Source: an uncultured Dehalococcoidia bacterium
Lineage (GTDB): Bacteria; Chloroflexota; Dehalococcoidia; Lucifugimonadales; JADFKI01
Reading direction: 5' to 3'
Assembly (NCBI GenBank): GCA_958295865.1
Contig: CATQHF010000003.1
Span: forward strand, 248,001-312,000
Length of the DNA: 64,000 bases
Shown here: positions 8,725-17,726 of the stretch, in pieces
Position numbering within the stretch: position 1 is the stretch's first letter
How the letters are laid out: each line of letters begins with the position of its first letter
Position numbers and translations under genes: made by a program
The notes under the pieces: generated by a model
Databases searched by the model: none
Seen by the model: the letters and a program-made list of their open reading frames with translations, nothing else
What the model was told of the DNA's origin: nothing

Positions 8725-9369
8725 ATGATTGGGTTTATTGGCGGGACGGGGCCGGAGGGTCGAGGGCTGGCGCTGAGGTTTGCGCTTGCGGGTGAGCAGG
8801 TTCTCATCGGCTCGCGGGATGCGGCAAGAGCGCAGGCGGCGGCTGACAGCGTGCGGGAGATTGCGCCGTCCATATCCATCGCGGGCGGGCTGAACACGGA
8901 TGTCGCCGCGCAGTCGGATACCGTGTTCGTTGCCGTGCCTTATGCGGCGCAGAAGCCGACGCTCGAGTCGCTGACCGAAGAGCTGCGGGGCAAGCTGATA
9001 GTCAATGTGGTCGCGCCGCTGGCGTTCAGCAAGGGGGTTGCGAGCGCGATTCGGGTGGAGGCAGGCTCCGCCGCCTTGGAAGCGCGGGCTATCGTGCCTG
9101 ATGCGACGCATGTCGCGGCGTTCCACAATGTGAGCGCGCAGGAACTGCTTTCGCCGGAGCGGGCGCTGGACACGGACATCGTGGTATGCGGCGATGATGC
9201 GGACGCCAAGCGCAGCGTCATCGCGCTGGCGGCTACTATCAAGGGCGCGCGCGGGATCGATGGCGGCGGGCTTGAGAACGCGCGGTATTGCGAAGACCTG
9301 ACGGCGCTGCTGCTGAACATCAACCGTATCTACAAGGCGCACTCCATGATAAAGATTGTGGGCGTTTAG
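8725..9369 (+). CDS. npdG: NADPH-dependent F420 reductase
   Basis: A 214-residue protein of the F420:NADPH oxidoreductase family, which moves hydride between NADP(H) and coenzyme F420. The Rossmann N-terminus is MIGFIGGTGPEGRGLALRFA followed by VLIGSRDAARA. Family blocks FVAVPYAAQ, VVAPLAFSKG, VAAFHNVSAQ and GGLENARYCEDLTALLLNIN are present. The open frame reaches 8686, but the ATG at 8725 is preceded by GGGGGAGA and starts at the canonical residue. It implies that the host makes or imports F420. An MBL-fold gene follows after 18 bp. Confidence 0.9.
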   Translation: MIGFIGGTGPEGRGLALRFALAGEQVLIGSRDAARAQAAADSVREIAPSISIAGGLNTDVAAQSDTVFVAVPYAAQKPTLESLTEELRGKLIVNVVAPLAFSKGVASAIRVEAGSAALEARAIVPDATHVAAFHNVSAQELLSPERALDTDIVVCGDDADAKRSVIALAATIKGARGIDGGGLENARYCEDLTALLLNINRIYKAHSMIKIVGV

Positions 9370-9387
9370 GGGCATCGGGAGAATTAA

Positions 9388-10182
9388 ATGAAGCTGCGAG
9401 TGCTTGGGGCGCACAATGTAGAAAGCCGCCATACGCGGATGGAGAGCCATCTGGTTGACGGCGTACTTGCGCTGGATGCGGGTTCGCTGACGCGGGCGCT
9501 GACGCCGGACGAGCAGCGCGGCATACGCGCCATAATCCTGTCGCATCGGCACTTCGACCATGTAAAGGACTTATTGCCGCTTGGCATCGCCATTCGGAAC
9601 GAGGGCGTTACGGTGGATGTCTATGCCATTCAGGACACGGTTGACGCGGTTACGGATACGCTGATGAGCGGCAGGCTGTTTCCCGACTTTCTGAACTCGC
9701 CTAGCGCGGATGCGCCGACTTTCAGGATGCACAGCGTTGATTTCTACCAGCCGTTTGAGGTACTTGGATATAGGGCAATGGCGGTTCCGGTGCCTCACTC
9801 GGTCCCGGCGGCGGGGTTCTCGTTGGCGTCGGAAGGTGTGAGCCTGTTCTATACGGGCGACACAGGTAAGGGATTGAGCGCGGCGTGGGAGCATGTCGCG
9901 CCGGATGTGCTGCTCACGGAGGTTACATTTGGCAACGACAATGAGGTCGGGGCGCGGGCGTCGGGGCATCTCACGCCCAACTTGCTGATGGAGGCGCTAC
10001 GCGAGTTTGGCGAGCGGCATGGGCGCATGCCGCAGGTGCTGGTTTCGCACATCAACCCGCCCTGGGAGGATGCCGTGCGGCGCGAACTCGCGGAGATTAC
10101 GCGCGAGAGCGGGCAGAGGTTCGTCGTTACCGAGGCGGATATGACCTTCGATTTGCGAGATCTGGCGGGACGGACGGGATAG
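9388..10182 (+). CDS. Metallo-beta-lactamase-fold hydrolase
   Basis: A 264-residue MBL-fold enzyme. The di-metal motif is SHRHFDHVKD (about residues 52-61), followed by a PVPHSVPAAGF segment, YTGDTGKG with the bridging Asp, and VSHINPP near the end. The N-terminal arrangement (early LGAHN, LVDGVLALDAGSLTRAL) recalls class II cyclic-nucleotide phosphodiesterases, so a phosphodiesterase role is possible but not proven. It sits between npdG and a histone-deacetylase-family gene with gaps of 18 and 16 bp, apparently one operon. Confidence 0.85.
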   Translation: MKLRVLGAHNVESRHTRMESHLVDGVLALDAGSLTRALTPDEQRGIRAIILSHRHFDHVKDLLPLGIAIRNEGVTVDVYAIQDTVDAVTDTLMSGRLFPDFLNSPSADAPTFRMHSVDFYQPFEVLGYRAMAVPVPHSVPAAGFSLASEGVSLFYTGDTGKGLSAAWEHVAPDVLLTEVTFGNDNEVGARASGHLTPNLLMEALREFGERHGRMPQVLVSHINPPWEDAVRRELAEITRESGQRFVVTEADMTFDLRDLAGRTG

Positions 10183-10198
10183 ATAGGATGGAACGGCG

Positions 10199-11326
10199 AT
10201 GACAAGGAAGACCGCGTTTGTGTATGCCGACGGCTTGTCGCGGCATGTATTGAGCGAGACGCATCCGATGAAGCCGGCGCGTCTGCGCTATACATACGAG
10301 CTGCTGCAAGCATACGGCGCGTTCGATGCGCCCAATGTGTCGCTTGTCAATCCGCGCGTGGCGGGCGCTGATGAGATGCTGTCGTATCACACGCCGGAGT
10401 ACATCGACGCGGTGCGGCGTCTGAATGACGGGGATATGGGCGTCGATCAGGGCAGGTTCAATTTTGGGCCGGGCGACAATCCGGCGTATCGGGGCATCTA
10501 CGACGCATCCGCGCTGTCCACGGGCGCGACGCTGACCGCCGTCGAGATGCTGCTGTCGGATGATGCGGACGCTGCGTTCAGCATATCGGGCGGCTTGCAC
10601 CACGCGATGCCCTCGTATGCGTATGGCTTCTGCGTGTTCAATGACCCTGTGATCGGCATCAAGCGACTGCTTGCGGCGGGCATGAGGGTGGCGTATGTGG
10701 ACATAGACTGCCATCACGGGGACGGCGTGCAGCACGCCTTCTATGACACGGACTCGGCGCTGACTATTTCGCTGCATGAGTCGGGCGCGTTCCTGTTTCC
10801 GGGGACGGGGCACGCGCAGGAGATTGGCGCGGGCAGGGGCAGGGGCTACTCGGTCAACCTGCCGCTGTATCCGTACACGACGGACGATGTGTATCTGTGG
10901 GCGCTGCGTGAGGTGGCTATGCCGCTGCTGCGGAGGTTTCGCCCGGATGCGCTCGTAACGCAATTGGGGATAGACTCGCATTTCAGGGATCCTATTACGC
11001 ATCTGGCGCTCTCGGTGCAGGGGCATGCGGCAGCGGTGCGGGAGCTGGCATCGCTTGGCGTTCCCAAGTGGCTTGCGCTTGGCGGGGGCGGCTACGACCT
11101 GCAAGCGGTGGCGCGGGCGTGGGCGCTCGATTTCGCGGTGATGTCGGAGCAGGAATTGCCCGCCCACATTCCGCAGGCTTACGCCGACAGGCATGGCGTG
11201 GCATCGCTGCACGATGAGGGCGAGTTCCCTATTCCGGCCGATACGGTGCGAGACGCCAGAACATTCGCGGAGGCGAGCGCGCAGGCGGTTCGGCGACTGG
11301 TGTTTTCCGTTCAGGGGCTGCGCTAG
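10199..11326 (+). CDS. Histone deacetylase-family (AcuC-like) amidohydrolase
   Basis: A 375-residue arginase/deacetylase-fold protein. Zinc-site and catalytic motifs are visible: GGLHHAMPSYAYGFCVFND (about residues 132-150), YVDIDCHHGDGVQHAF with the zinc Asp and His, SLHESGAFLFPGTG, and LGIDSHFRDPITHL with the second zinc Asp. GGGGYDL near the end supplies the Tyr loop. In bacteria such proteins include AcuC (protein lysine deacetylase linked to acetyl-CoA synthetase) and polyamine deacetylases; the substrate here is unknown. It is the third gene of the npdG operon. Confidence 0.9.
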   Translation: MTRKTAFVYADGLSRHVLSETHPMKPARLRYTYELLQAYGAFDAPNVSLVNPRVAGADEMLSYHTPEYIDAVRRLNDGDMGVDQGRFNFGPGDNPAYRGIYDASALSTGATLTAVEMLLSDDADAAFSISGGLHHAMPSYAYGFCVFNDPVIGIKRLLAAGMRVAYVDIDCHHGDGVQHAFYDTDSALTISLHESGAFLFPGTGHAQEIGAGRGRGYSVNLPLYPYTTDDVYLWALREVAMPLLRRFRPDALVTQLGIDSHFRDPITHLALSVQGHAAAVRELASLGVPKWLALGGGGYDLQAVARAWALDFAVMSEQELPAHIPQAYADRHGVASLHDEGEFPIPADTVRDARTFAEASAQAVRRLVFSVQGLR

Positions 11327-11486
11327 AGGGGGTCAGGTTTTCAGGGTGTCAGGGACGCCCCCAGGGGATATTGCTGCGATGTGTTCGGGATGGCAGCAGG
11401 TCAAAGCTCTGGATTCCTGCTTTCGCAGGAATGACGGGATGGGGTGTTTATGCCTCTGCTATCCAATATCTGCCCCTCTACCGCTG
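11327..11486. repeat. Intergenic region with one REP palindrome
   Basis: 160 bp between converging genes. GGATTCCTGCTTTCGCAGGA (11411-11430) is a hairpin of the same kind as at 1416-1517. No gene is seen. Confidence 0.6.
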
Positions 11487-12296
11487 TCAGCGGAAGGGTG
11501 GGTGGCGTTCGGGGCGGCGGGGCTTTTTGTTGCCGGGCAGGTGGCTTATCTCGGATAGGTAGTCGGTGTGTCCTTGGGAGATTTGCCTCGCGCTTTCGGC
11601 CGCTTTCTCTTCTATTCGCTCTGCCTCGGCTACTTCTTTCATGTGCGCTTCTGTCACCGGCGCGTGGCTCTCGACTACCGCCGGGTGGTCTTCGTCTAGG
11701 TCGCGGCAGGCGCAGATGCAGTCGGGGTGGCAGGGGGAGTAGTAGGACATGAACTCCGGGTCGGGGGTGGAGGGGTTGCCGAATCCCCAGCTGAGCAGGA
11801 CTTTGGCGGCTTCTATCCTGTCCCTTGGCTTGGCGTCTCGGTCGCGTCCTTCCAGCACTTCGTTCAGGATTCTGACGATGCTCGCGCCTTCGCCGGTCTC
11901 AACGCGGATGCGGGCGACGAGCTTCTTGTTCAGCCTTTCGTGTTCGGGGCTGCCTGCCTGCGTGGGGCCGTTCTCCCCTTGGGCGTCTTCCTTCTGTGCC
12001 TGGCGTTCCATCTTGGAGCTGAGGCTGTTGATGAGGGCTTCGGCTTCTTGGAAGCCTAGCTTGAGCAGCAGGCGGGCGGCTTGCAGTCTGTGGTGGGGCG
12101 TGGAGTCGAGGTCGTCGCCGTTCATGATGGAGACGATGCTGCGTATGATGGTTCTGCCGTTGTCTGTTTCTTGGTGGACTAGGTGCTGGAGGTGCTCGAC
12201 GGCGCTCGTGCAGTGCCTGTTGTCCAGGTGGGCATGTTGGTCATGCCTGTCCTGGTCGTGCTGTTGGTGTTGGTTGATGGGGGTTGGTTGGTTCAT
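11487..12296 (-). CDS. Hypothetical 269-aa protein, copy 1 of a duplicated gene
   Basis: Its product is almost identical to that of 57204-58013; differences cluster in the first 35 residues and around residues 100-115. The protein has a Gln/His-rich N-terminus, then two related helical modules: IIRSIVSIMNGDDLD...RLQAARLLLKLGF (about 48-83) and IVRILNEVLEGRDRD...RIEAAKVLLSWGF (about 139-172). A cysteine cluster CHPDCICACRD follows (about 190-200), then a charged tail ending in KKPRRPERHPPFR. The module style recalls small-terminase or HEAT-like helical regions but I do not recognise the family. The cysteines could bind a metal. A good sigma-70 promoter lies about 100 bp upstream in both copies. 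Confidence 0.75.
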   Translation of the reverse strand: MNQPTPINQHQQHDQDRHDQHAHLDNRHCTSAVEHLQHLVHQETDNGRTIIRSIVSIMNGDDLDSTPHHRLQAARLLLKLGFQEAEALINSLSSKMERQAQKEDAQGENGPTQAGSPEHERLNKKLVARIRVETGEGASIVRILNEVLEGRDRDAKPRDRIEAAKVLLSWGFGNPSTPDPEFMSYYSPCHPDCICACRDLDEDHPAVVESHAPVTEAHMKEVAEAERIEEKAAESARQISQGHTDYLSEISHLPGNKKPRRPERHPPFR

Positions 12297-12390
12297 TGGT
12301 TTTTCCCCAAGGTTTTCAGGTGGTCAGGATTTCAGGGGTTGGGGTTTTGGGGTGTTCGGCTTTATGTACGAACCTAATGTTCTTGCAGGT

Positions 12391-12419
12391 AGGATAGCAG
12401 GGATGTTTGGGGGTGTCAA
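12391..12419 (-). promoter_or_regulatory. Sigma-70 promoter of the 269-aa gene, copy 1
   Basis: On the minus strand TTGACA (12419-12414) is followed after exactly 17 bases by TATCCT (12396-12391). The second copy of the gene has the same arrangement. The leader between promoter and ATG is about 90 bases and rich in A and C. Confidence 0.75.
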
Positions 12420-12644
12420 GGGGAAGTTTCAATTAAGAATTGAGAATTAGGAATTGGGAGGACGGGTGGTTCGACAGGCTCACCACGAACGGGAAAAGAG
12501 GCTCACTGCGGGCGGATTACGGGGCGGTATGCATGGATGGGATGGCGGTTGGGATTGAGTTGTTGTGTGCGGGGATTTTTGATTCCTCACTGCGTTCGGA
12601 ATGACAGATGAAACTAATGCGGTGTGTTTGGGATGGATGGTGTG
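12420..12644. repeat. Intergenic repeats
   Basis: This stretch holds an AT-rich AATTAAGAATTGAGAATTAG block (from about 12430), a palindrome GGTTCGACAGGCTCACCACG (12469 onward) also found near 32564-32590, and one GATTCCTCACTGCGTTCGG repeat (12580 onward). No gene is seen. Confidence 0.55.
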
Positions 12645-13535
12645 CTAAGTTAGCGTGTCTTGGAGGGCGGGTTCGATGGTTTGCCATTGGAAGGCGTAGC
12701 CGCTTTCTAGTAGGCGCTGTGGGTTCAGTCTGGTGGAAGCCATTACTACTTGCGCCATTTCGCCCATTGCGATTTGGAGCGCGAAATATGGCACGGTGAA
12801 TAGGGCGGGGCGCGATAGGATGCGGGCGAGCGCCTGCGTGAACTCGGCGTTGGTTACGGGGTTCGGCGCGGCGAGGTTGATTGCGCCTTGCAGCGTGGGC
12901 GCGTCTAGGGCGTGGATGAATGCCCCCACTACATCGTCTATGTGAATCCAGCTCATGTACTGCTTGCCGCTGCCGAGCTTGCCGCCCAGCCCCAGCTTGA
13001 ACGGAAGCAGCATCCTCTTGGGCAGGTCGCCCGCGCCGCTCAGCACGATTCCGATACGCATATTGCACACGCGGATGCCCGCTTGCGCTGCCGGTGCGGT
13101 GGCAGCCTCCCATTCGGCGGTTGCCTCAGCCATGAAGCCGTCGCCTTGCGGCGCGTTCTCCGTGAGCGTCTCGTCGGCGCGGTCGCCGTAGTAGCCGAGC
13201 GCGGACGCGCAGACGAACACGGACGGGGGCGTATCCAGCCGCGCCAGCGTCTCGCTCAGCAGGCGCGCGCTGTCGACGCGGCTGTTGCGAATCTCCGCCT
13301 TGTACGCCGCGTTCCAGCGTTTGGCGGCGATGCTCGCGCCGCCTAGATGTATGACGGCATCCATACCCTCTAACTTCGTGGCGTCGATGCTGCCCGCAGC
13401 CGGGTCCCAGCGCACTTCATCGCTGCCGACGGGCGCGCGCCGCACCAGTCGCGCGACCTCATGCCCGCCGCCGAGCAATCGCTCCACGAGCGGCGTGCCT
13501 ATCAAACCGGATGAGCCTGCGACGAGGACTTTCAT
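12645..13535 (-). CDS. TIGR01777-family NAD-dependent epimerase
   Basis: A 296-residue extended-SDR protein of the YfcH/SDR39U1 type. Rossmann start MKVLVAGSSGLIGTPLVERL, then VIHLGGASIAAKRW, an active-site region ALGYYGDRADETLTE, and the family-specific RIGIVLSGAGDLPKRMLLPF plus MSWIHIDDVVGAFIHAL. A C-terminal segment (ILSRPALFTVPYFALQIAMGE) matches the domain added in this family. Substrate unknown. It stands alone, divergent from def, with a 156 bp gap. Confidence 0.9.
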   Translation of the reverse strand: MKVLVAGSSGLIGTPLVERLLGGGHEVARLVRRAPVGSDEVRWDPAAGSIDATKLEGMDAVIHLGGASIAAKRWNAAYKAEIRNSRVDSARLLSETLARLDTPPSVFVCASALGYYGDRADETLTENAPQGDGFMAEATAEWEAATAPAAQAGIRVCNMRIGIVLSGAGDLPKRMLLPFKLGLGGKLGSGKQYMSWIHIDDVVGAFIHALDAPTLQGAINLAAPNPVTNAEFTQALARILSRPALFTVPYFALQIAMGEMAQVVMASTRLNPQRLLESGYAFQWQTIEPALQDTLT

Positions 13536-13691
13536 ACTCGCTCCTTGCGCTATTCATGCGCCGCGCCGCCGTGAGAGACTCGCCGCGAACTTTACACTAA
13601 AAGGGCGGTGCGTCTATAATCAGATGCTGAACTCATCGGCGACTGCTATTGTATCAATTGTAACGCAAATTGGCTTTGCGCGAGGCTTAGA

Positions 13692-14285
13692 GTGGCTATT
13701 CGGGAGATTTTGCAGCTTCCGCATCCCGTCCTCAGACGGAGGGCGCGGAAGGTGCGCGACATAGATGAGGATGTGCTGCGCCTCGCCTACGATATGGTGG
13801 ACACGATGCGCGAGGCGAACGGCGTCGGGCTTGCGGCGAATCAGGTCGGCGACCTCAGGCGCGTCATCGTGATTCAGCTGCCGGAGGAAAAAGAGGCGCG
13901 CATCTACATCAACCCTGAAATAACGGCAAGGGACGGCGAGCGCCGAGTCGAGGAAGGTTGCCTCAGCATTGCGGGATACAAGGGCACCGTTACGCGCTCG
14001 GTCTGGGTGAGATTCCGCGCGCTCGACCATACCGCCACCGTCGTCAAGCTGAGAGCGGAAGATGTGCTTTCGCAGGCGTTGGAACACGAGGTCGATCACC
14101 TGAACGGCATTCTCTACATCGACCACATGGAGGCGCATGAGAAACTGGAGAAGGTTGAACCTTCGGACGACGCCTCATCGGACGCCGACGAGTCCGAACC
14201 TGAAGTGAGCGCGCAGACGGATAGCGGCTTGTGGCTGCCGGACGACGATTCGCGCAATACTCCCGCATCTCTCAAGCTCAAGTAG
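13692..14285 (+). CDS. def: Peptide deformylase
   Basis: Removes the N-formyl group from nascent proteins using Fe2+ or Zn2+. All three motifs are visible: GVGLAANQVG (about 42-51), EEGCLSIAGY with the metal Cys, and ALEHEVDHLNG with HExxH-type ligands. 197 residues, with an acidic C-terminal extension (about 150-197) beyond the usual core. The start is GTG at 13692 with GAGG six bases upstream. It is followed by the nucleotidyltransferase gene and secDF, so it heads an operon. Confidence 0.93.
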   Translation: MAIREILQLPHPVLRRRARKVRDIDEDVLRLAYDMVDTMREANGVGLAANQVGDLRRVIVIQLPEEKEARIYINPEITARDGERRVEEGCLSIAGYKGTVTRSVWVRFRALDHTATVVKLRAEDVLSQALEHEVDHLNGILYIDHMEAHEKLEKVEPSDDASSDADESEPEVSAQTDSGLWLPDDDSRNTPASLKLK

Positions 14286-14359
14286 CCCTGATAATAACCC
14301 CTGTTGTGGCTTGCCGGGTTCTTAATGCCATTATTCCCGCCGCCACGAACCTAGCGATT

Positions 14360-15871
14360 ATGAACCAAGCCCCCGCAATTCCCCACGCCATAGTTACGCT
14401 TGACGCCCGGCGTTTGCCGCCGACGGTGGGGATGCTTGCCGCTTTCTTTCGCGGCAGGGGAATTACGGCGTATCTCGTGGGCGGCGGCGTCCGCGATGCG
14501 CTTACAGGGTGGGATGCCGATGATATAGACATTGCGATTGATGCGGACGCCGCCCGCGTTGGGCGCGAGCTTGCCGACGCGCTTGGTGGTCATCATTATG
14601 TGCGACTGCACGAGGATTGGCAGATTGCGCGAGTGGCGCTGAAGGGTGAAGAAGCGGCCGGCTATATCGACATAACGACAATTCAGAGCGCCATCGAGCG
14701 GGACTTGCTCATGCGCGATTTCACCATCAACGCAATGGCGCTGCCGCTCGATGCGGCGTCCGGCGGCGATATTAGAGGCGAACTGCTGGATCCGTGCGGC
14801 GGCGCGCAAGACCTGGAAGACGGCGTAGTGCGAATGACATCGCCCGCCGTGCTGGAACAGGATTGCGTGCGCCTTATGCGCGGCGTCAGGCTGGCGTCGC
14901 GGCTTGGCTTTGCGATTGAACCCGATACGGCGTCAGCCATCAGGCGAAACGCCGTGTGTCTGGCGACCGCGCCGCAAGAACGGGTGCGTGATGAGCTGAT
15001 GCGGATTTTGCAGACGCCTAATGCGCGCGACGGCGTTCGCATGCTCGACGATCTGGGGCTGCTGTGCAGCGTCATGCCTGAACTGGCAATCGCCAAGGGC
15101 GTCGCGCAGCCCAAAGAACACTACTGGGATGTGTTCAACCATCTCGTAGAAGCGGTGGGATGGGTGGACGCGATGTTCGGCAAGCGCGCCGATGTTTATC
15201 CGTTGAGCCTTGTGCCGCGCTTCGAGGGCATGGACGACTACTTTGGCGGGGATGTGAGCGACGGCTTCGACCGCCTGACATTCCTGAAGCTCACGGCGCT
15301 GCTGCACGACATCGCCAAGCCCGCTACAAAGACGGTCGAGGCTTCGGGGCGCATCCGCTTCCTTGGGCATCATACGGAGGGCGAGGATACGGTGCGGCAG
15401 ACGCTCACGCGGCTGAGGTTCGGCAATCGCGGCGTGGAGCATGTCGCGCGGATGGTGCGGCGGCACCTGCAACCGACGCAGATGGCGCAGAAGGGCGAAA
15501 TGCCGACGGCGCGCGCGCTGTATAGATACTATCGGAACGCGGGCGATGTCGCGCCGGATACGCTGTACTTGAACATCGCCGACTATCTGGCGGCGCGCGG
15601 CCCAATGCTGGGGCATGACGATTGGGCATACCATTGCGCGCTGATTCGCCACATCCTCGAGGCGGGCAGAGCGGAAGATGCGCCCCAATCAGTCCCCGCG
15701 CTGGTCAACGGATACGATATAATGGACAGGTTCGCGCTTGCGCCGAGCCCCGCCGTCGGCAGACTGCTGCGGATGGTGCGCGAGGCGCAGGCAAGCGGTG
15801 AAGTTACTACAAGAGCGCAGGCGCTGGATCTGGTAAGTTCCAGCCTGGAGCGTGGAGGTGACGGTGCGTAG
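14360..15871 (+). CDS. cca: CCA-adding-type tRNA nucleotidyltransferase with HD domain
   Basis: About 503 residues of the class II CCA-adding/poly(A) polymerase head family. The nucleotidyltransferase signature is GGGVRDALTGWDADDIDIAI with the catalytic Asp pair; RDLLMRDFTINAMAL follows, then the RNA-binding helices, then an HD phosphohydrolase domain with LLHDIAKPATKT. The frame is open from 14231 inside def, but the ATG at 14360 (MNQAPAIPHA) lies after the def stop and is preferred. It could act as a full CCA, A- or CC-adding enzyme; no second copy is visible here. Its stop overlaps the secD start region. Confidence 0.87.
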   Translation: MNQAPAIPHAIVTLDARRLPPTVGMLAAFFRGRGITAYLVGGGVRDALTGWDADDIDIAIDADAARVGRELADALGGHHYVRLHEDWQIARVALKGEEAAGYIDITTIQSAIERDLLMRDFTINAMALPLDAASGGDIRGELLDPCGGAQDLEDGVVRMTSPAVLEQDCVRLMRGVRLASRLGFAIEPDTASAIRRNAVCLATAPQERVRDELMRILQTPNARDGVRMLDDLGLLCSVMPELAIAKGVAQPKEHYWDVFNHLVEAVGWVDAMFGKRADVYPLSLVPRFEGMDDYFGGDVSDGFDRLTFLKLTALLHDIAKPATKTVEASGRIRFLGHHTEGEDTVRQTLTRLRFGNRGVEHVARMVRRHLQPTQMAQKGEMPTARALYRYYRNAGDVAPDTLYLNIADYLAARGPMLGHDDWAYHCALIRHILEAGRAEDAPQSVPALVNGYDIMDRFALAPSPAVGRLLRMVREAQASGEVTTRAQALDLVSSSLERGGDGA

Positions 15872-17723
15872 GAACGCAAGAGCGCTAATTGCGATAGTGC
15901 TGCTGGTCGTGGCGGCGGGGCTTTTGCTCGGCTTCCAGACCATCAGCCTGGGTGGATTCCAGCGTGGCGGCGATACGCTGCTGGGGCTTAGTCTGGGGCT
16001 AGACCTTCAGGGCGGCAGCCACTTGGTCTATCAGGCGGAGCCTATCACTGACGACGCCGGCTCCGAACCGCGCGCGCCGGATGCGGAGGACATGATTAGC
16101 CTTCAGAGCATCATCGAGCGGCGCGTCAACTCCTCCGGGCTTGGCGAGCCAATCATACAGATTTTGGGCGACGACAGGCTGCTGATACAGCTTCCCGGCG
16201 TGAGCGACCCGGCAAGGGCGAAGGAAATCATCGGTGAGACCGCCAGCCTGGAGTTCAAGCATCGCAAGCTGAATGTGCCGCGCAACCTCACAGCCGAGGG
16301 CGTGCTGACCGACGCCGACATCATCGGCGTTACGGCAGAGGCTACGCCCGATGAGCTTCTGCCAAGCGCTGAGCCGGTTACGCCGGCGACGACCGCGGCG
16401 CCTGAAGCCGCCGGCGCTCCGGCGGCAGAAGAGGCGGGCGCGGAAGCCGACGCGCAGCCGGATTTGTCGCAGCTGCCCGTGATAGTCGTGGAGTTCACGC
16501 CGGGGGGCGCTGTCAAGTTCGAGGAGGTTCGGGCGCGGCTGGAGAAGAGCTTGGATCTGTTGCAGACGCGCGGCCTTCCCAGCAGCCTGAATGTTACCAT
16601 AGAGGGCGACGAGCCGATTACGATTGACGCGCCTTCGCTGCTAATCAGCAAGCTGCAAGGCACAAACCGATATGTGTTCCCGTATCCGCAGCCTAACGCG
16701 CCGGACGCCGAACCGCACGATGTAGCGCGGGCGCAGGCCGCGATTGGCAGCAATCCCGTTATCAGCTTCGTGGAACGGCAGGGGCAGGTCGATGAGGATT
16801 TCGGGCTTGGCGGCGACAACCTCGCCAGGGCGTATCCGGGACTTCACGCGCAGACCGACGAGCCTATAATCAACATCGAGTTCGATACCGAGGGGACGAG
16901 GCTTTTCGGCGAAAAGACGACTGAAATCGCGGGCGTCACCACTGAGTTTATCGCTATCTTCCTTGACGACGAGGAGCTTATCGCTCCGAGCGTTACCAGC
17001 CCGATAACGACGGGGACGGCGTTCATCAGCGGCAGATTTACGCTGGAGCGCGCCAGGGATGTATCGTTTCTGCTCGAAGGCGGTCGCCTGCCGTTCGATA
17101 TTACATTGATTCAGGAACGGAGCGTCGATGCGATTCTCGGCTCGGATTCACTCGCCAAGAGCGTGGTGGCGGGCATAGTCGGCTTGGGGCTGGTGTTCCT
17201 GTTCATGACGCTGTACTATCGCGTTCCCGGGCTGGTCGCATCGCTGGCGCTGCTGATATACTCGATGCTTGTGCTTGCCGTATTCAAGCTGATGCCGGTT
17301 ACGCTCACGCTGTCCGGCGTGGCGGCGGCGATACTCTCGGTCGGCATGGCGGTTGACGCCAATGTGCTGATATTCGAGCGCATGAAGGACGAGCTGCGTA
17401 ACGGGCGCACGCTCATAAGCGCCATCAACATCGGCTTCAACAGAGCATGGCCTGCCATCCGCGACAGCAATGTATCAACGCTGATTACATGCGGCATCCT
17501 GTTTTACTTCTCCAACCAGCTTGGAACGACCATAGTGCAGGGATTTGCCGTAACGCTGGCAATCGGCGTGATGCTCAGCATGTTCTCGGCGATAGTGGTC
17601 AGCCGCACCATCTTGCGAGTCATCGCATCAACCCGACTTTCCCGATTGCTGGGCGCTTTCGTTCCAACAGGCGCATCGGAACTGCCTCAGCAAGCCGCAA
17701 TGACAGCCGTTCAGAGGAGCTAA
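15864..17723 (+). CDS. secD: Protein translocase subunit SecD
   Basis: SecD with SecF uses the proton motive force to complete export through SecYEG. One N-terminal helix (about 8-25) is followed by GLDLQGGSHLVYQ, the extracytoplasmic P1 domain, and five further helices from about residue 435 with AAAILSVGMAVDANVLIFER. P1 contains a low-complexity Ala/Glu/Pro insert (about residues 165-200) not typical of short SecD proteins. GGAGGT sits four bases before GTG 15864; a GTG at 15852 is the alternative start. The reading frame overlaps the preceding stop codon, so translation is probably coupled. secF follows directly. Confidence 0.94.
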   Translation: MRRNARALIAIVLLVVAAGLLLGFQTISLGGFQRGGDTLLGLSLGLDLQGGSHLVYQAEPITDDAGSEPRAPDAEDMISLQSIIERRVNSSGLGEPIIQILGDDRLLIQLPGVSDPARAKEIIGETASLEFKHRKLNVPRNLTAEGVLTDADIIGVTAEATPDELLPSAEPVTPATTAAPEAAGAPAAEEAGAEADAQPDLSQLPVIVVEFTPGGAVKFEEVRARLEKSLDLLQTRGLPSSLNVTIEGDEPITIDAPSLLISKLQGTNRYVFPYPQPNAPDAEPHDVARAQAAIGSNPVISFVERQGQVDEDFGLGGDNLARAYPGLHAQTDEPIINIEFDTEGTRLFGEKTTEIAGVTTEFIAIFLDDEELIAPSVTSPITTGTAFISGRFTLERARDVSFLLEGGRLPFDITLIQERSVDAILGSDSLAKSVVAGIVGLGLVFLFMTLYYRVPGLVASLALLIYSMLVLAVFKLMPVTLTLSGVAAAILSVGMAVDANVLIFERMKDELRNGRTLISAINIGFNRAWPAIRDSNVSTLITCGILFYFSNQLGTTIVQGFAVTLAIGVMLSMFSAIVVSRTILRVIASTRLSRLLGAFVPTGASELPQQAAMTAVQRS

Positions 17724-17726
17724 GAT

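Noticed and set aside
12468..12495. tRNA T-arm-like GGTTCGA sequence
   Set aside because: It is part of a palindromic intergenic repeat that recurs elsewhere; no acceptor stem or cloverleaf can be drawn.
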